From Pantoea latae (GTDB lineage: Bacteria > Pseudomonadota > Gammaproteobacteria > Enterobacterales > Enterobacteriaceae): a stretch of DNA of 42,601 bases. Made by a program: the position numbers and the translations under genes. The stretch is from the NCBI RefSeq assembly GCF_002077695.1, contig NZ_MWUE01000047.1:1-42601 (forward strand), read 5' to 3'. Under the pieces are notes generated by a model. That model was not told the origin of the DNA. It was given only the letters and a program-made list of their open reading frames with translations, and did no database searches. Positions within the stretch are counted from its first letter, which is position 1, and every line of letters starts with the position of its first letter. Positions 8,252 through 18,760 of this stretch are shown here, piece after piece.

Positions 8252-9378
8252 AGGTCAACTCGGGTATCTTTTAAGGCTTGCAGAATGCGCTGACAGGCGT
8301 TGCCGTCGCCGTAAGGGTTGTGGGCGCGGCTCATGGTTTGCCACGCCGCCTCGTCGCTCAGCAACAGGCCAACTTCGGCCACGATTTTCTCCACATCGGT
8401 GCCGACCAGCTTCACGGTGCCGGCGTCGACCGCTTCGGGACGCTCGGTGGCGTCGCGCATCACCAGCACCGGTTTGCCCAGCGACGGCGCCTCTTCCTGA
8501 ATGCCACCGGAGTCGGTGAGGATCAGCCAGGCGCGGTTCATGAGCCAGACAAAAGGCAGATACTCCTGCGGCTCGATCAGCACGATATTGTCGATGCCGC
8601 TGAGAATGCGGTTTACCGGCTCGCTGACGTTGGGGTTAAGGTGCACCGGATAGACGATCTGCGCATCCGGGTGCTGACGCGCGATGCGCGCCAGCGCACT
8701 GCAGATGCGCTCAAACCCTTCGCCGAAACTTTCCCGGCGATGGCCGGTGACCAGCACCAGCTTTTTCTCGCTGTCGAGGAAAGGATAGTGCCCGGCGAGC
8801 TGCGCGTTAAGGCTGGGATCGGCGATTACCCGATCGCGTACCCACAGCAGCGCGTCAATCACCGTATTGCCGGTGACAAAAATGCGCGCGTCGGGCAGAT
8901 TCTCCGCCAGCAGGTTATGGCGCGAACGCTCGGTGGGCGTAAAGTGCAGGCGGGCAAGATGACCGGTCAGCTTGCGGTTGCCCTCTTCCGGCCAGGGCGA
9001 GGTCAAATCGCCGGTGCGCAGCCCCGCTTCCACATGACCGACCGGGATCTGCTGGTAAAACGCCGCCAGGCTGGCGGCCAGCGTGGTGGTGGTATCGCCG
9101 TGCACCAGCACGATGTCTGGTTTGAAGTCGAGCAGCACGGTTTTCATGCCCTGCAAAATGCGGCAGGTAATCTCTGTCAGTCCCTGCTCCGGGCGCATCA
9201 CGTTCAGATCGTAATCTGGCTGCAGCGCAAACAGACGCAGCACCTGATCGAGCATCTCGCGATGCTGCGCCGTGACGCACAGACGAGAGTCGAACGCAGG
9301 ATCCTGCGCCAGCGCCTGCACCAGCGGCGCCATTTTTATCGCCTCCGGGCGAGTCCCGAATACTGTAAGCACTTTCAC
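8248..9378 (-). CDS. wecB: UDP-GlcNAc 2-epimerase
   Basis: WecB is the non-hydrolysing epimerase that converts UDP-GlcNAc to UDP-ManNAc. I chose the GTG start giving MKVLTVFGTRPEAIKM (376 residues, identical length to E. coli). The frame stays open for 27 more codons, but those lie in wzzE and are arginine-rich, unlike the family. Catalytic residues are visible at D95 (HGDTTTT), E117 (EAGLRTGD), E131 (PEE) and H213 (TGHRRES). The GTG overlaps the wzzE stop by four bases (GTGA), implying coupled translation. Confidence 0.96.
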   Translation of the reverse strand: MKVLTVFGTRPEAIKMAPLVQALAQDPAFDSRLCVTAQHREMLDQVLRLFALQPDYDLNVMRPEQGLTEITCRILQGMKTVLLDFKPDIVLVHGDTTTTLAASLAAFYQQIPVGHVEAGLRTGDLTSPWPEEGNRKLTGHLARLHFTPTERSRHNLLAENLPDARIFVTGNTVIDALLWVRDRVIADPSLNAQLAGHYPFLDSEKKLVLVTGHRRESFGEGFERICSALARIARQHPDAQIVYPVHLNPNVSEPVNRILSGIDNIVLIEPQEYLPFVWLMNRAWLILTDSGGIQEEAPSLGKPVLVMRDATERPEAVDAGTVKLVGTDVEKIVAEVGLLLSDEAAWQTMSRAHNPYGDGNACQRILQALKDTRVDL

Positions 9379-10427
9379 GCGGTTTCTCTCGCTGATCGGG
9401 CGCCGGAACGGCGCGCCAGCGCGACGCCTGCGCCGGTCAACGCGCCTAATGCGCCCCACATAATCATCATAAACAGACGACGCGGGCTGTCGCGCGACAC
9501 TGGCTCTTCCGGCGTCCGCAGATAGCGGTAGGTCTGGAAGGTGCGGTTAAGCGTCGGTCCGGCGCTCAGGGTGGTGAGCATCGCCCTGTTTTGATCGTAG
9601 CTGATATCGTAAGTCGGGCCGGTCGCCTGCAGGGTTTCCAGCTGCGCCTGCAGCTGCGGTTCGCCCAGCAGGAAGAGGTCGCTGTCGGCGATAGGCTCGC
9701 GCGCGTCGCCCGAGCGGTTTTCATGGATCCCCTGTTGGCTGGCGACCTTCAGCGCCTGCTGCAGCCGATGCTGCTGACGCTGGAAAACCGCATTCGCCAC
9801 ATCTTCCTGGCGCTTCACCTGCGCCTGCAGCTGCTCGCCGCGCGCCTGCCAGGCGCCTTTCAGCTCGCCGTTGAGGTGGCGCGCCGCGCGCTCGCTGGCG
9901 AAGGCGATGTACTGACGCAGCAGATTATTGGCGTCGCCGGCGCTCTCCGCAATCAGCTTCACGCTGTCGCGCGTGTTGCGCGCCGCGTCGGCGGGCAGAA
10001 ACTGGATATTCGCCACCATATCGTCCAGCAGCGCGGCGTCGTTGTGCGCGTTGCCTGAACGGCGGCTTTTGTAGTAGTCGGTCTGCTGCCAGAAGTCGCG
10101 CCGCGTATCCCAGGCGCCCAGCTGCATAATAAATTCCTGATAGACCTCATCCATAATGGTTGGCGAAGGCGCCGCCAGATTGAGCGTATTGTTGCGCACG
10201 TCGAGATTATTCAGGAATTGCTCCTGCGCGTAATAGTCGCCGAGCATATTCACCGTAGGACGATCGGTGATCGCCGTGGTGCTCCACGCCTGTTTCATCA
10301 GCAGCGACGCGAGCCAGGCGACCAGCGCAAACAGCAGCGCAAGGCCGATAATCCAGCGCTTGCCGCGCCAAAGCGTGCAGCCCAGGCCGCGAATATCCAG
10401 TTCGTTCTCTGCAACCTCAGAGGTCAT
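9375..10427 (-). CDS. wzzE: ECA chain-length regulator
   Basis: WzzE is a polysaccharide co-polymerase that sets the modal length of ECA chains (linear and cyclic) together with WzyE. The 350-residue protein has the class 1 PCP layout. There is a cytoplasmic N-terminus, a first membrane segment at about 26-44, a long periplasmic coiled-coil-rich domain, and a second membrane segment at about 321-340. The second segment is preceded by the proline-rich stretch TPEEPVSRDSPRR. It lies 16 bases after wecA and its stop overlaps the wecB GTG. Confidence 0.94.
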   Translation of the reverse strand: MTSEVAENELDIRGLGCTLWRGKRWIIGLALLFALVAWLASLLMKQAWSTTAITDRPTVNMLGDYYAQEQFLNNLDVRNNTLNLAAPSPTIMDEVYQEFIMQLGAWDTRRDFWQQTDYYKSRRSGNAHNDAALLDDMVANIQFLPADAARNTRDSVKLIAESAGDANNLLRQYIAFASERAARHLNGELKGAWQARGEQLQAQVKRQEDVANAVFQRQQHRLQQALKVASQQGIHENRSGDAREPIADSDLFLLGEPQLQAQLETLQATGPTYDISYDQNRAMLTTLSAGPTLNRTFQTYRYLRTPEEPVSRDSPRRLFMMIMWGALGALTGAGVALARRSGARSARETA

Positions 10428-10443
10428 AACAAGGCAATCCTTA

Positions 10444-11544
10444 TCAGGGTAATTTTTTCTTTGCGTCGCTTCTGGCGTTCAGACGACGCTTTATACGACG
10501 GATCAGGCGCGCCACGCGCCAGGCGTGTTTCAGGCAATAGCCGTACAGCATAAACGCCATCATAAACAGCACCAGCATCACCCATTCGGGGATGAAGGCG
10601 AGGTATTCGCCGAGCACGCCGATGCCCGCGAGGATCGCGGCGGCCACGGTAATCAGCACAAACGCCTGACGCGACGTGAAGCCGGCGCGCATGATCAGGT
10701 GGTGGATGTGCTGACGGTCGGCGGAAAACGGGCTCATGCCCTTACGCAGGCGACGATACATAATCGCCACCATATCCATGAGCGGAATGGCGATTAGCCA
10801 GAGCGCGGTCACGGGCGTAATGGGATGGCTTAACCCCTGGGTGGTTTCCAGCAGGATCCAGATAATGGTGAAGCCGATCATGGTGCTGCCCGCGTCGCCC
10901 ATAAAGACTTTGTAGCGGCGGCCAAGGAAACCGAGATTAAGCAAAATGTAGGGCAGCGTGGCGGCGATCATCGCAAAACACCACATGGCGAGGCTGAACT
11001 GCCCGTCAAAGCAGAGAATAATCCCCATGGCGGCGAAGGTGACGGATGAGAGTCCGCCCAGCAAACCGTCGATGCCGTCCACCATATTAAAGGCGTTAAT
11101 TGCGGCCCAGACGGCAAACAGGGTCAGCACGTAGCCGAACGGCCCGACAACCAGCTCCACCGGGCCGATAATAAAGCCAAGGCTAAGCAGATAGAGCTTG
11201 GCGCCCACCATCATCGCCACCGCGACGGCGGCCTGCACCACCGCGCGAATTTTCACGCTGATGTCGAAGCGATCGTCGAGCGCGCCGACCAGCACCAGCA
11301 ATCCGGCACAGATCAAATAGAGCGTGGCGTGCGGCAGATAAAAGCGGGTGATAAGAAACATAAAGCAGATGCCGGCATACACCGAAATGCCGCCGACCAG
11401 CGGAATGGCGCCGTGATGGCGTTTACGAGAATTGGGCGTATCGACCAGACCTATTTTTTTAGCCGCTTTGCGCGCAAAAAAGATAAAGACTAAAGAAAAT
11501 AGAAAAGTAAGGCCCAGCTCAGTACTCATAGTGAGTAAATTCAC
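10444..11544 (-). CDS. wecA: Undecaprenyl-phosphate GlcNAc-1-phosphate transferase
   Basis: WecA (Rfe) starts ECA, and in many strains O-antigen, by moving GlcNAc-1-P from UDP-GlcNAc to undecaprenyl phosphate. The 366-residue polytopic protein shows D90-D91 (GALDDRFD), D156 and D159 (NMVDGIDGLLGG) and the HIHH motif near residue 280, all expected for the family. The start is GTG at 11544, giving MNLLTMSTEL, which aligns with the E. coli start; an ATG five codons later is possible but would shorten the first membrane segment. It is the first gene of the ECA operon. A TATAAT sequence and a possible short leader frame lie upstream. Confidence 0.96.
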   Translation of the reverse strand: MNLLTMSTELGLTFLFSLVFIFFARKAAKKIGLVDTPNSRKRHHGAIPLVGGISVYAGICFMFLITRFYLPHATLYLICAGLLVLVGALDDRFDISVKIRAVVQAAVAVAMMVGAKLYLLSLGFIIGPVELVVGPFGYVLTLFAVWAAINAFNMVDGIDGLLGGLSSVTFAAMGIILCFDGQFSLAMWCFAMIAATLPYILLNLGFLGRRYKVFMGDAGSTMIGFTIIWILLETTQGLSHPITPVTALWLIAIPLMDMVAIMYRRLRKGMSPFSADRQHIHHLIMRAGFTSRQAFVLITVAAAILAGIGVLGEYLAFIPEWVMLVLFMMAFMLYGYCLKHAWRVARLIRRIKRRLNARSDAKKKLP

Positions 11545-11555
11545 GTTAAACGCTC

Positions 11556-11657
11556 TCAGCTAAAATCAGGGACAGGATAAACAAACTGCATGTTTTTGCC
11601 TTTCATCCCGAGTCCGAATTCTGCTTCCGACAGCGCGCGAATGGTGATTTTTTGCAC
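11556..11657 (-). CDS. Possible 33-residue leader peptide upstream of wecA
   Basis: An open frame starting at GTG runs to a TGA 11 bases before the wecA start. The residues look protein-like (ITIRALSEAEFGLG, ending YPVPDFS), and the frame stays open upstream to the rho terminator. There is no clear ribosome binding site, and the TATAAT at 11673-11678 would leave almost no 5' leader. A second short frame (23 codons, ATG at 11675) has AGGAG 8 bases upstream. I do not recognise either; they may be chance. Confidence 0.22.
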   Translation of the reverse strand: MQKITIRALSEAEFGLGMKGKNMQFVYPVPDFS

Positions 11658-11672
11658 GCTGGCGCCACAGTC

Positions 11673-11678
11673 ATTATA
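11673..11678 (-). promoter_or_regulatory. Candidate -10 box of the ECA operon promoter
   Basis: A perfect TATAAT reads leftward about 130 bases before wecA, in the only sizeable gap between rho and the ECA genes. No good -35 hexamer is seen at 16-18 bases, so the call rests on the -10 and its position after the rho terminator. Confidence 0.4.
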
Positions 11679-11714
11679 AATGCTCCTGCCAGCGGTAATC
11701 CTAATGCGCACAAA

Positions 11715-11743
11715 TAAAAAACGCCACGTTAAGACGTGGCGTT
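11715..11743 (-). terminator. Intrinsic terminator of rho
   Basis: On the minus strand a perfect 10-bp stem (AACGCCACGT / ACGTGGCGTT) with a four-base loop is followed by TTTTTATTTG. It lies 67 bases past the rho stop and separates rho from wecA. Confidence 0.85.
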
Positions 11744-11809
11744 AGCGCGATTTCCTGCCCATTTAAGCTAAAAAAGTCGGTTTACCCGTCTCGGTTAGCC
11801 GCAGCGGGA

Positions 11810-13069
11810 TTACGAGCGCTTCATCATATCGAAGAATTCGTCGTTGGTTTTGGTCATCGCCAGCTTGTTGATGAGGAATTCCATCGCGTCGATTTCGCCC
11901 ATTGGGTGAATGATTTTGCGCAGGATCCACATCTTCTGCAGCTCTTCCTGAGAGGTAAGCAGCTCTTCTTTACGCGTACCGGAGCGGTTGTAGTCAATCG
12001 CCGGGAAGACGCGTTTTTCAGCGATTTTACGCGCGAGATGCAGCTCCATGTTACCGGTGCCTTTAAACTCTTCGTAAATCACTTCATCCATCTTCGAACC
12101 GGTATCAACCAGCGCGGTCGCGATAATGGTCAGGCTACCGCCCTCTTCCACGTTACGCGCGGCGCCGAAGAAGCGCTTCGGACGATGCAGGGCGTTGGCG
12201 TCAACACCACCGGTCAGGACTTTACCGGATGCCGGCACGACGGTGTTGTAGGCGCGCGCCAGACGGGTAATGGAGTCGAGCAGGATAATCACGTCTTTCT
12301 TGTGCTCAACCAGACGCTTCGCCTTCTCAATCACCATCTCGGCGACCTGAACATGGCGCGAAGCCGGTTCGTCGAAGGTAGAGGCGATGACTTCGCCTTT
12401 GACCAGACGCTGCATCTCGGTCACTTCTTCCGGACGTTCGTCGATCAGCAGCACCATCAGCACGCAGTCTGGATGGTTGTAGGCGATGCTCTGCGCGATG
12501 TTCTGCAGCAGCATGGTTTTACCCGCTTTCGGCGGCGCGACAATCAGACCGCGCTGACCGCGACCGATCGGCGAGGCCAGATCCAGCACGCGTGCGGTGA
12601 GGTCTTCGGTCGAACCGTTGCCGCGCTCCATGCGCAGACGGCTGTTGGCGTGCAGCGGCGTCAGGTTTTCGAACAGGATCTTGCTACGGGCGTTTTCCGG
12701 CTTATCGTAGTTGACCTCGTTAACCTTCAGCAGCGCGAAGTAACGTTCGCCCTCTTTCGGCGGACGGATCTTGCCGGAGATGGTGTCACCAGTGCGAAGG
12801 TTAAAACGGCGAATTTGGCTGGGAGAAACGTAGATATCATCGGGACCGGCAAGGTAGGAGCTGTCTGCGGAGCGGAGGAAACCAAATCCGTCCTGCAGTA
12901 TCTCCAGCACACCATCACCGAAGATGTCTTCGCCGCTTTTCGCGTGCTGTTTCAGGATGGCGAAAATAATATCCTGTTTGCGCATACGCGCCAGGTTTTC
13001 CAGCCCCATATTTTCGCCGAGGGTTATCAGCTCAGAAACCGGCGTATTCTTTAATTCGGTAAGATTCAT
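11810..13069 (-). CDS. rho: Transcription termination factor Rho
   Basis: Rho is the hexameric RNA-dependent ATPase that terminates untranslated transcripts. The 419-residue protein is the standard enterobacterial length and almost unchanged. It has the N-terminal RNA-binding domain with the RNP1-like GFGFLR (61-66) and the Walker A loop APPKAGKT (178-185, with K181 and K184). It also has the Walker B segment VIILLDSITRLARAYN and the secondary RNA-binding loop around GSKMDE. It is transcribed leftward after trxA with a 346-base leader, as in E. coli, where rho is autoregulated through that leader. Confidence 0.98.
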   Translation of the reverse strand: MNLTELKNTPVSELITLGENMGLENLARMRKQDIIFAILKQHAKSGEDIFGDGVLEILQDGFGFLRSADSSYLAGPDDIYVSPSQIRRFNLRTGDTISGKIRPPKEGERYFALLKVNEVNYDKPENARSKILFENLTPLHANSRLRMERGNGSTEDLTARVLDLASPIGRGQRGLIVAPPKAGKTMLLQNIAQSIAYNHPDCVLMVLLIDERPEEVTEMQRLVKGEVIASTFDEPASRHVQVAEMVIEKAKRLVEHKKDVIILLDSITRLARAYNTVVPASGKVLTGGVDANALHRPKRFFGAARNVEEGGSLTIIATALVDTGSKMDEVIYEEFKGTGNMELHLARKIAEKRVFPAIDYNRSGTRKEELLTSQEELQKMWILRKIIHPMGEIDAMEFLINKLAMTKTNDEFFDMMKRS

Positions 13070-13344
13070 AGTGATGGGTTCTTAAACTCGGGGTAATTCT
13101 CGAAATGTTGGTCGTGAATGGTATGGCTTAATATTCCATGCCTGTTAATGGCGCTTTCAACTCTTCTCGACGATCATCGTCAGGGATGGCGACTGGAAGC
13201 GAGAGAGACGGTTGAAATGCGATGCCAAAGTTGGTGCTAACCGTCAGAATTGCTAAACCGCTGCATACGGAACGTGCTTCAGGGTTTAACAAAGGAAAAC
13301 GTTAAGATGCAAACTACAAGGTAAGTGCGTAATGCAGTGAAAGT
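13070..13344 (-). other. rho 5' leader region without a clear gene
   Basis: About 275 bases of transcribed leader before rho. In E. coli the leader encodes the short peptide RhoL, but I find no frame resembling it. The candidates are a 9-codon ATG frame (MQRFSNSDG) and a 28-codon segment without ATG. Long leaders with C-rich stretches fit Rho autoregulation, but no specific element can be named. Confidence 0.4.
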
Positions 13345-13373
13345 AACTTAGCACGCTAAAATGAGAACGTCCA
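13345..13373 (-). promoter_or_regulatory. Candidate rho promoter
   Basis: TGGACG (13368-13373) and TAAGTT (13345-13350) are spaced by 17 bases on the minus strand. A TG one base before the -10 makes it an extended -10 (TGCTAAGTT). It lies between the trxA stop and rho, where the rho promoter is expected. Confidence 0.5.
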
Positions 13374-13396
13374 GCAGTGGAAGAAAATTCACCACC

Positions 13397-13410
13397 GCCG
13401 AACGTTCGGC
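13397..13410 (-). repeat. Palindrome just after trxA
   Basis: A perfect 14-base palindrome (GCCGAACGTTCGGC) six bases past the trxA stop. It can form a short 5-bp hairpin and is followed (minus strand) by GGTGGTGAATTTTCTT. It may be a weak trxA terminator. Confidence 0.4.
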
Positions 13411-13415
13411 CCTGC

Positions 13416-13748
13416 TTACGCCAGGTTGGCGTTCAGGAACTCTTTCAGCTGGCTTTTAGACAGCGCGCCGACTTTCGTGGCGGCCACTTCACCGTTTTTG
13501 AACAGCAGCAGCGTCGGGATGCCGCGGATGCCGTACTTCGGCGCGGTGCCCGGGTTGTCGTCAATGTTCAGCTTGGCGATGGTGAGCTTACCGTCGTACT
13601 CTTCGGCAACTTCGTCGAGGATCGGCGCGATCATTTTGCAAGGACCACACCATTCAGCCCAGAAATCAACCAGCGTGACGCCGTCTGCTTTCAGAACGTC
13701 TGCGTCGAAACTGTCATCGGTGAGGTGAACGATTTTATCGCTGCTCAT
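13416..13748 (-). CDS. trxA: Thioredoxin 1
   Basis: TrxA reduces protein disulfides in the cytoplasm, taking electrons from thioredoxin reductase (for example for ribonucleotide reductase and PAPS reductase). The 110-residue protein has the active site WCGPCK (33-38, cysteines C34 and C37 counting Met1), the buried aspartate D28 (VDFWAEW) and the cis-proline in GIPT. GGAG lies six bases before the ATG. It is one residue longer than E. coli Trx1 near the N-terminus (MSSDK). It is divergent from rhlB across 117 bases and upstream of rho, as in E. coli. Confidence 0.98.
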   Translation of the reverse strand: MSSDKIVHLTDDSFDADVLKADGVTLVDFWAEWCGPCKMIAPILDEVAEEYDGKLTIAKLNIDDNPGTAPKYGIRGIPTLLLFKNGEVAATKVGALSKSQLKEFLNANLA

Positions 13749-13824
13749 GTATTACTCCACAAGATTATGCCTGGCGAATTGGCGTAAAGTTTACCAACGA
13801 AGGTTGACTTTATTTCATCGGATA

Positions 13825-13839
13825 CGCTTTCGTAAAGCG
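13825..13839. repeat. Hairpin in the trxA-rhlB intergenic region
   Basis: A 6-bp perfect inverted repeat (CGCTTT / AAAGCG) with a CGT loop, 26 bases before the rhlB ATG. It lies in the rhlB 5' leader or in the promoter region of the divergent pair. rhlB has no clear Shine-Dalgarno, so the structure could matter for its translation; that is speculation. No promoter pair in the 117-base gap is convincing. Confidence 0.3.
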
Positions 13840-13865
13840 ATAGTAAGCTGATATTCTACCACACT

Positions 13866-15158
13866 ATGAGCAAAACACACTTAACAGAACAGAAGTTTTC
13901 CGACTTCGCCCTGCACCCTCTGGTCGTGGAAGCCCTTGATACTAAAGGCTTTCATCACTGCACGCCTATTCAGGCGTTAGCCCTGCCCTTTACGCTTTCA
14001 GGGCGTGATGTTGCAGGCCAGGCGCAAACCGGTACCGGCAAAACGATGGCGTTCCTGACGTCGACGTTTCATCATCTTCTCACTCACCCGGCGCAGGAAG
14101 GCCGTCAGATCAATCAGCCGCGCGCGTTGATCATGGCGCCAACGCGCGAACTGGCTGTGCAGATCCACGCCGACGCCGAACCGCTGGCGCAGGCCACTGG
14201 TCTAAAGCTCGGTCTGGCTTACGGCGGCGACGGCTATGACAAGCAGCTGAAAGTGCTGGCCGACGGCGTCGACATTCTGGTCGGCACCACGGGTCGTCTG
14301 ATCGACTACGCGAAACAGAACCATATCAACCTGGGCGCGATCCAGGTGCTGGTGCTGGACGAAGCCGATCGCATGTTCGATCTCGGCTTTATTAAAGATA
14401 TCCGCTGGCTATTCCGCCGTATGCCGCCTGCGACGCAGCGCCTGAGCATGCTTTTCTCCGCCACGCTCTCCTGGCGCGTGCGCGAACTGGCTTTCGAACA
14501 CATGAACAACGCCGAGTACGTTGAGGTGGAGCCAGAGCAGAAAACGGGTCACCGCATTAAAGAAGAGCTGTTCTACCCGTCGAACGAAGAAAAAATGCGC
14601 CTGCTGCAGACGCTGCTGGAAGAAGAGTGGCCGGATCGCGCCATCGTCTTCGCCAACACCAAGCATCGCTGCGAAGAGATCTGGGGCCATCTGGCGGCGG
14701 ACGGCCATCGCGTCGGCCTGCTGACCGGCGACGTGCCGCAGAAGAAACGTCTGCGCATTCTGGACGACTTTACTAAAGGTGACGTCGATATCCTGGTCGC
14801 TACCGACGTGGCGGCGCGCGGTCTGCATATTCCTGCGGTCACGCACGTCTTTAACTACGATCTGCCTGACGATCGCGAAGATTACGTTCACCGTATCGGC
14901 CGTACCGGTCGCGCGGGCGCCAGCGGACACTCCATCAGCCTCGCCTGCGAAGAGTACGCGCTGAATCTGCCGGCGATCGAAGAGTACATCGGCCACAGCA
15001 TTCCGGTCAGCAAGTACAACAGCGACGCGCTGATGAGCGAACTGCCGCCACCGAAGCGTCTGGCTCGCCCTCGCACCGGCAACGGTCCGCGCCGCGGCGG
15101 CAACAACGCGAATCGTCGTGGAGCGCCGCGTAACAACAACCGTAAACGTTCGGGTTAA
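13866..15158 (+). CDS. rhlB: ATP-dependent RNA helicase of the degradosome
   Basis: RhlB is the DEAD-box helicase that binds RNase E and unwinds mRNA for degradation. The 430-residue protein shows the Q motif (near 34-36), motif I AQTGTGKT (53-60), DEAD (165-168), SAT (198-200) and HRIGRTGR in the second RecA domain. A basic, low-complexity C-terminal tail (about 395-430, rich in R, G and N) follows. The ATG has no good ribosome binding site, but its start (MSKTHLTEQKFSDF) matches the family. gppA follows after six bases, so the two are probably co-transcribed. Confidence 0.97.
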   Translation: MSKTHLTEQKFSDFALHPLVVEALDTKGFHHCTPIQALALPFTLSGRDVAGQAQTGTGKTMAFLTSTFHHLLTHPAQEGRQINQPRALIMAPTRELAVQIHADAEPLAQATGLKLGLAYGGDGYDKQLKVLADGVDILVGTTGRLIDYAKQNHINLGAIQVLVLDEADRMFDLGFIKDIRWLFRRMPPATQRLSMLFSATLSWRVRELAFEHMNNAEYVEVEPEQKTGHRIKEELFYPSNEEKMRLLQTLLEEEWPDRAIVFANTKHRCEEIWGHLAADGHRVGLLTGDVPQKKRLRILDDFTKGDVDILVATDVAARGLHIPAVTHVFNYDLPDDREDYVHRIGRTGRAGASGHSISLACEEYALNLPAIEEYIGHSIPVSKYNSDALMSELPPPKRLARPRTGNGPRRGGNNANRRGAPRNNNRKRSG

Positions 15159-15164
15159 TCCGCC

Positions 15165-16649
15165 ATGCTAAGCGCATCGTCACTTTATGCAGCGATCGAT
15201 CTGGGATCCAACAGCTTTCATATGCTGGTGGTGCGCGAAGTGTCCGGAAGCATTCAGACCGTCGCGCGCATTAAGCGCAAGGTGCGTCTGGCTGCCGGCC
15301 TGGATAAGAACAACCATCTCTCCGCTGAGGCGATGACGCGCGGCTGGGAGTGTCTGAAGCTCTTTTCCGAGCAGCTGCAGGACATTCCCTCTGAGCAGAT
15401 CCGCGTCGTAGCGACCGCCACGCTGCGCCTTGCGGCCAACGCCGCTGAATTTCTTTTTACCGCACAGCAAATTCTCGGCTGCCCCGTCAACGTTATCAGC
15501 GGTGAAGAAGAGGCGCGCCTGATCTATCAGGGCGTCGCGCATACCACCGGCGGATCGGACAAGCGGCTGGTGGTCGACATCGGCGGCGGCAGCACCGAGC
15601 TGGCCACCGGCGACGGCTCGCACGCGTCGGTGCTGTTTAGCCTGTCGATGGGCTGCGTCACCTGGCTGGAGCGCTTCTTCAGCGACCGCCATCTGGCGCA
15701 GGAGAATTTCGCCGCCGCCGAACAGGCCGCGCGCGAGATGCTCCGTGCCGTGGTCGCGCCGCTGCGCGCGCACGGCTGGGAAGCCTGCGTTGGCGCGTCC
15801 GGCACCGTGCAGGCGCTGCAGGAGATCATGGTGGCGCAGGGTATGGACGAGCGCATCACCCTGAGCAAGCTCCAGCAGCTGAAACAGCGCGCCATTCAGT
15901 GCGGCAAGCTGGAAGAGCTGGAGATTGAAGGACTGACGCTGGAGCGCGCGCTGGTTTTCCCCAGCGGGCTGTCGATCCTGATTGCGGTATTCCAGGAACT
16001 CGGCATTGAGAGCATGACGCTGGCCGGCGGCGCGCTGCGCGAAGGGCTGGTTTACGGCATGCTGCATCTGCCGGTCGATCGCGATATTCGCAGCCGCACC
16101 CTGCAGAACGTGCAGCGTCGCTTTTCCATCGATGTGGATCAGGCGGCGCGGGTGCGCCAGCTGGCGGACGTCTTTTTCCGTCAGGTAAGCGGCGCATGGA
16201 AGCTGGATCAGCGCTGTCGGGAGCTGTTGCTCAGCGCCAGCGCAATTCATGAAATCGGCCTCAGCGTCGATTTTCGCCAGGCGCCGCAGCATGCCGCCTA
16301 TCTGGTACGCCATCTCGATCTGCCCGGCTTTACGCCCGCGCAAAAAAAGCTGCTGGCCTGCCTGCTGCAAAACCAGAGCGGCAGCATCGACCTGGCGCTG
16401 CTGACCCAGCAGAACGCCCTGCCGCCGCGCCTGGCCGAGCGCCTGTGCCGCCTGCTGCGGCTGGCGATCCTCTTTTCCAGCCGCCGTCGCGACGATACGC
16501 TGCCTGCGGTGCGCCTGCAGGCCAGCGACGACGAGCTGCGCCTGTCGCTGCCTTCAGGCTGGCTGGCGGCGCATCCGCTGCGCGCCGAGCTGCTTGAGCA
16601 GGAGAGCCACTATCAGTCTTACGTGCACTGGCCGCTGACCATCGCCTGA
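15165..16649 (+). CDS. gppA: Guanosine pentaphosphate phosphohydrolase
   Basis: GppA converts pppGpp to ppGpp in the stringent response and has some exopolyphosphatase activity. The 494 residues equal the E. coli length. The Ppx/GppA actin-like fold is shown by AIDLGSNSFHML (10-21), ISGEEEARLIYQG (111-123, with the catalytic glutamates) and the phosphate loop VDIGGGSTEL (137-146). A C-terminal HD-like helical region follows. It lies six bases after rhlB and converges on rep, ending just before a shared bidirectional terminator. Confidence 0.96.
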   Translation: MLSASSLYAAIDLGSNSFHMLVVREVSGSIQTVARIKRKVRLAAGLDKNNHLSAEAMTRGWECLKLFSEQLQDIPSEQIRVVATATLRLAANAAEFLFTAQQILGCPVNVISGEEEARLIYQGVAHTTGGSDKRLVVDIGGGSTELATGDGSHASVLFSLSMGCVTWLERFFSDRHLAQENFAAAEQAAREMLRAVVAPLRAHGWEACVGASGTVQALQEIMVAQGMDERITLSKLQQLKQRAIQCGKLEELEIEGLTLERALVFPSGLSILIAVFQELGIESMTLAGGALREGLVYGMLHLPVDRDIRSRTLQNVQRRFSIDVDQAARVRQLADVFFRQVSGAWKLDQRCRELLLSASAIHEIGLSVDFRQAPQHAAYLVRHLDLPGFTPAQKKLLACLLQNQSGSIDLALLTQQNALPPRLAERLCRLLRLAILFSSRRRDDTLPAVRLQASDDELRLSLPSGWLAAHPLRAELLEQESHYQSYVHWPLTIA

Positions 16650-16664
16650 TCGCAAAAAGGGCGT

Positions 16665-18686
<2,022 letters not shown>

Positions 18687-18760
18687 AGTAAAAAATCGCT
18701 CAGTAAAAAGGGAGGAGGATGAAATAATGGGCGGTCAGTATACACAATCAGAGGACTATC

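Noticed and set aside
6854..8293. 479-codon plus-strand frame opposite wecD/wecC
   Set aside because: It spans two real coupled genes on the other strand and has no ribosome site or recognisable domain.
13070..13344. A RhoL leader peptide gene
   Set aside because: No frame resembles E. coli RhoL; the short frames present are not better than chance.
13749..13865. TTGACT in the trxA-rhlB gap as a -35 for rhlB
   Set aside because: No acceptable -10 hexamer occurs at 16-18 bases; TATTCT nearer the gene has no matching -35.
15180..16370. Minus-strand frame opposite gppA
   Set aside because: A shadow frame; GppA on the plus strand has full motifs and family length.
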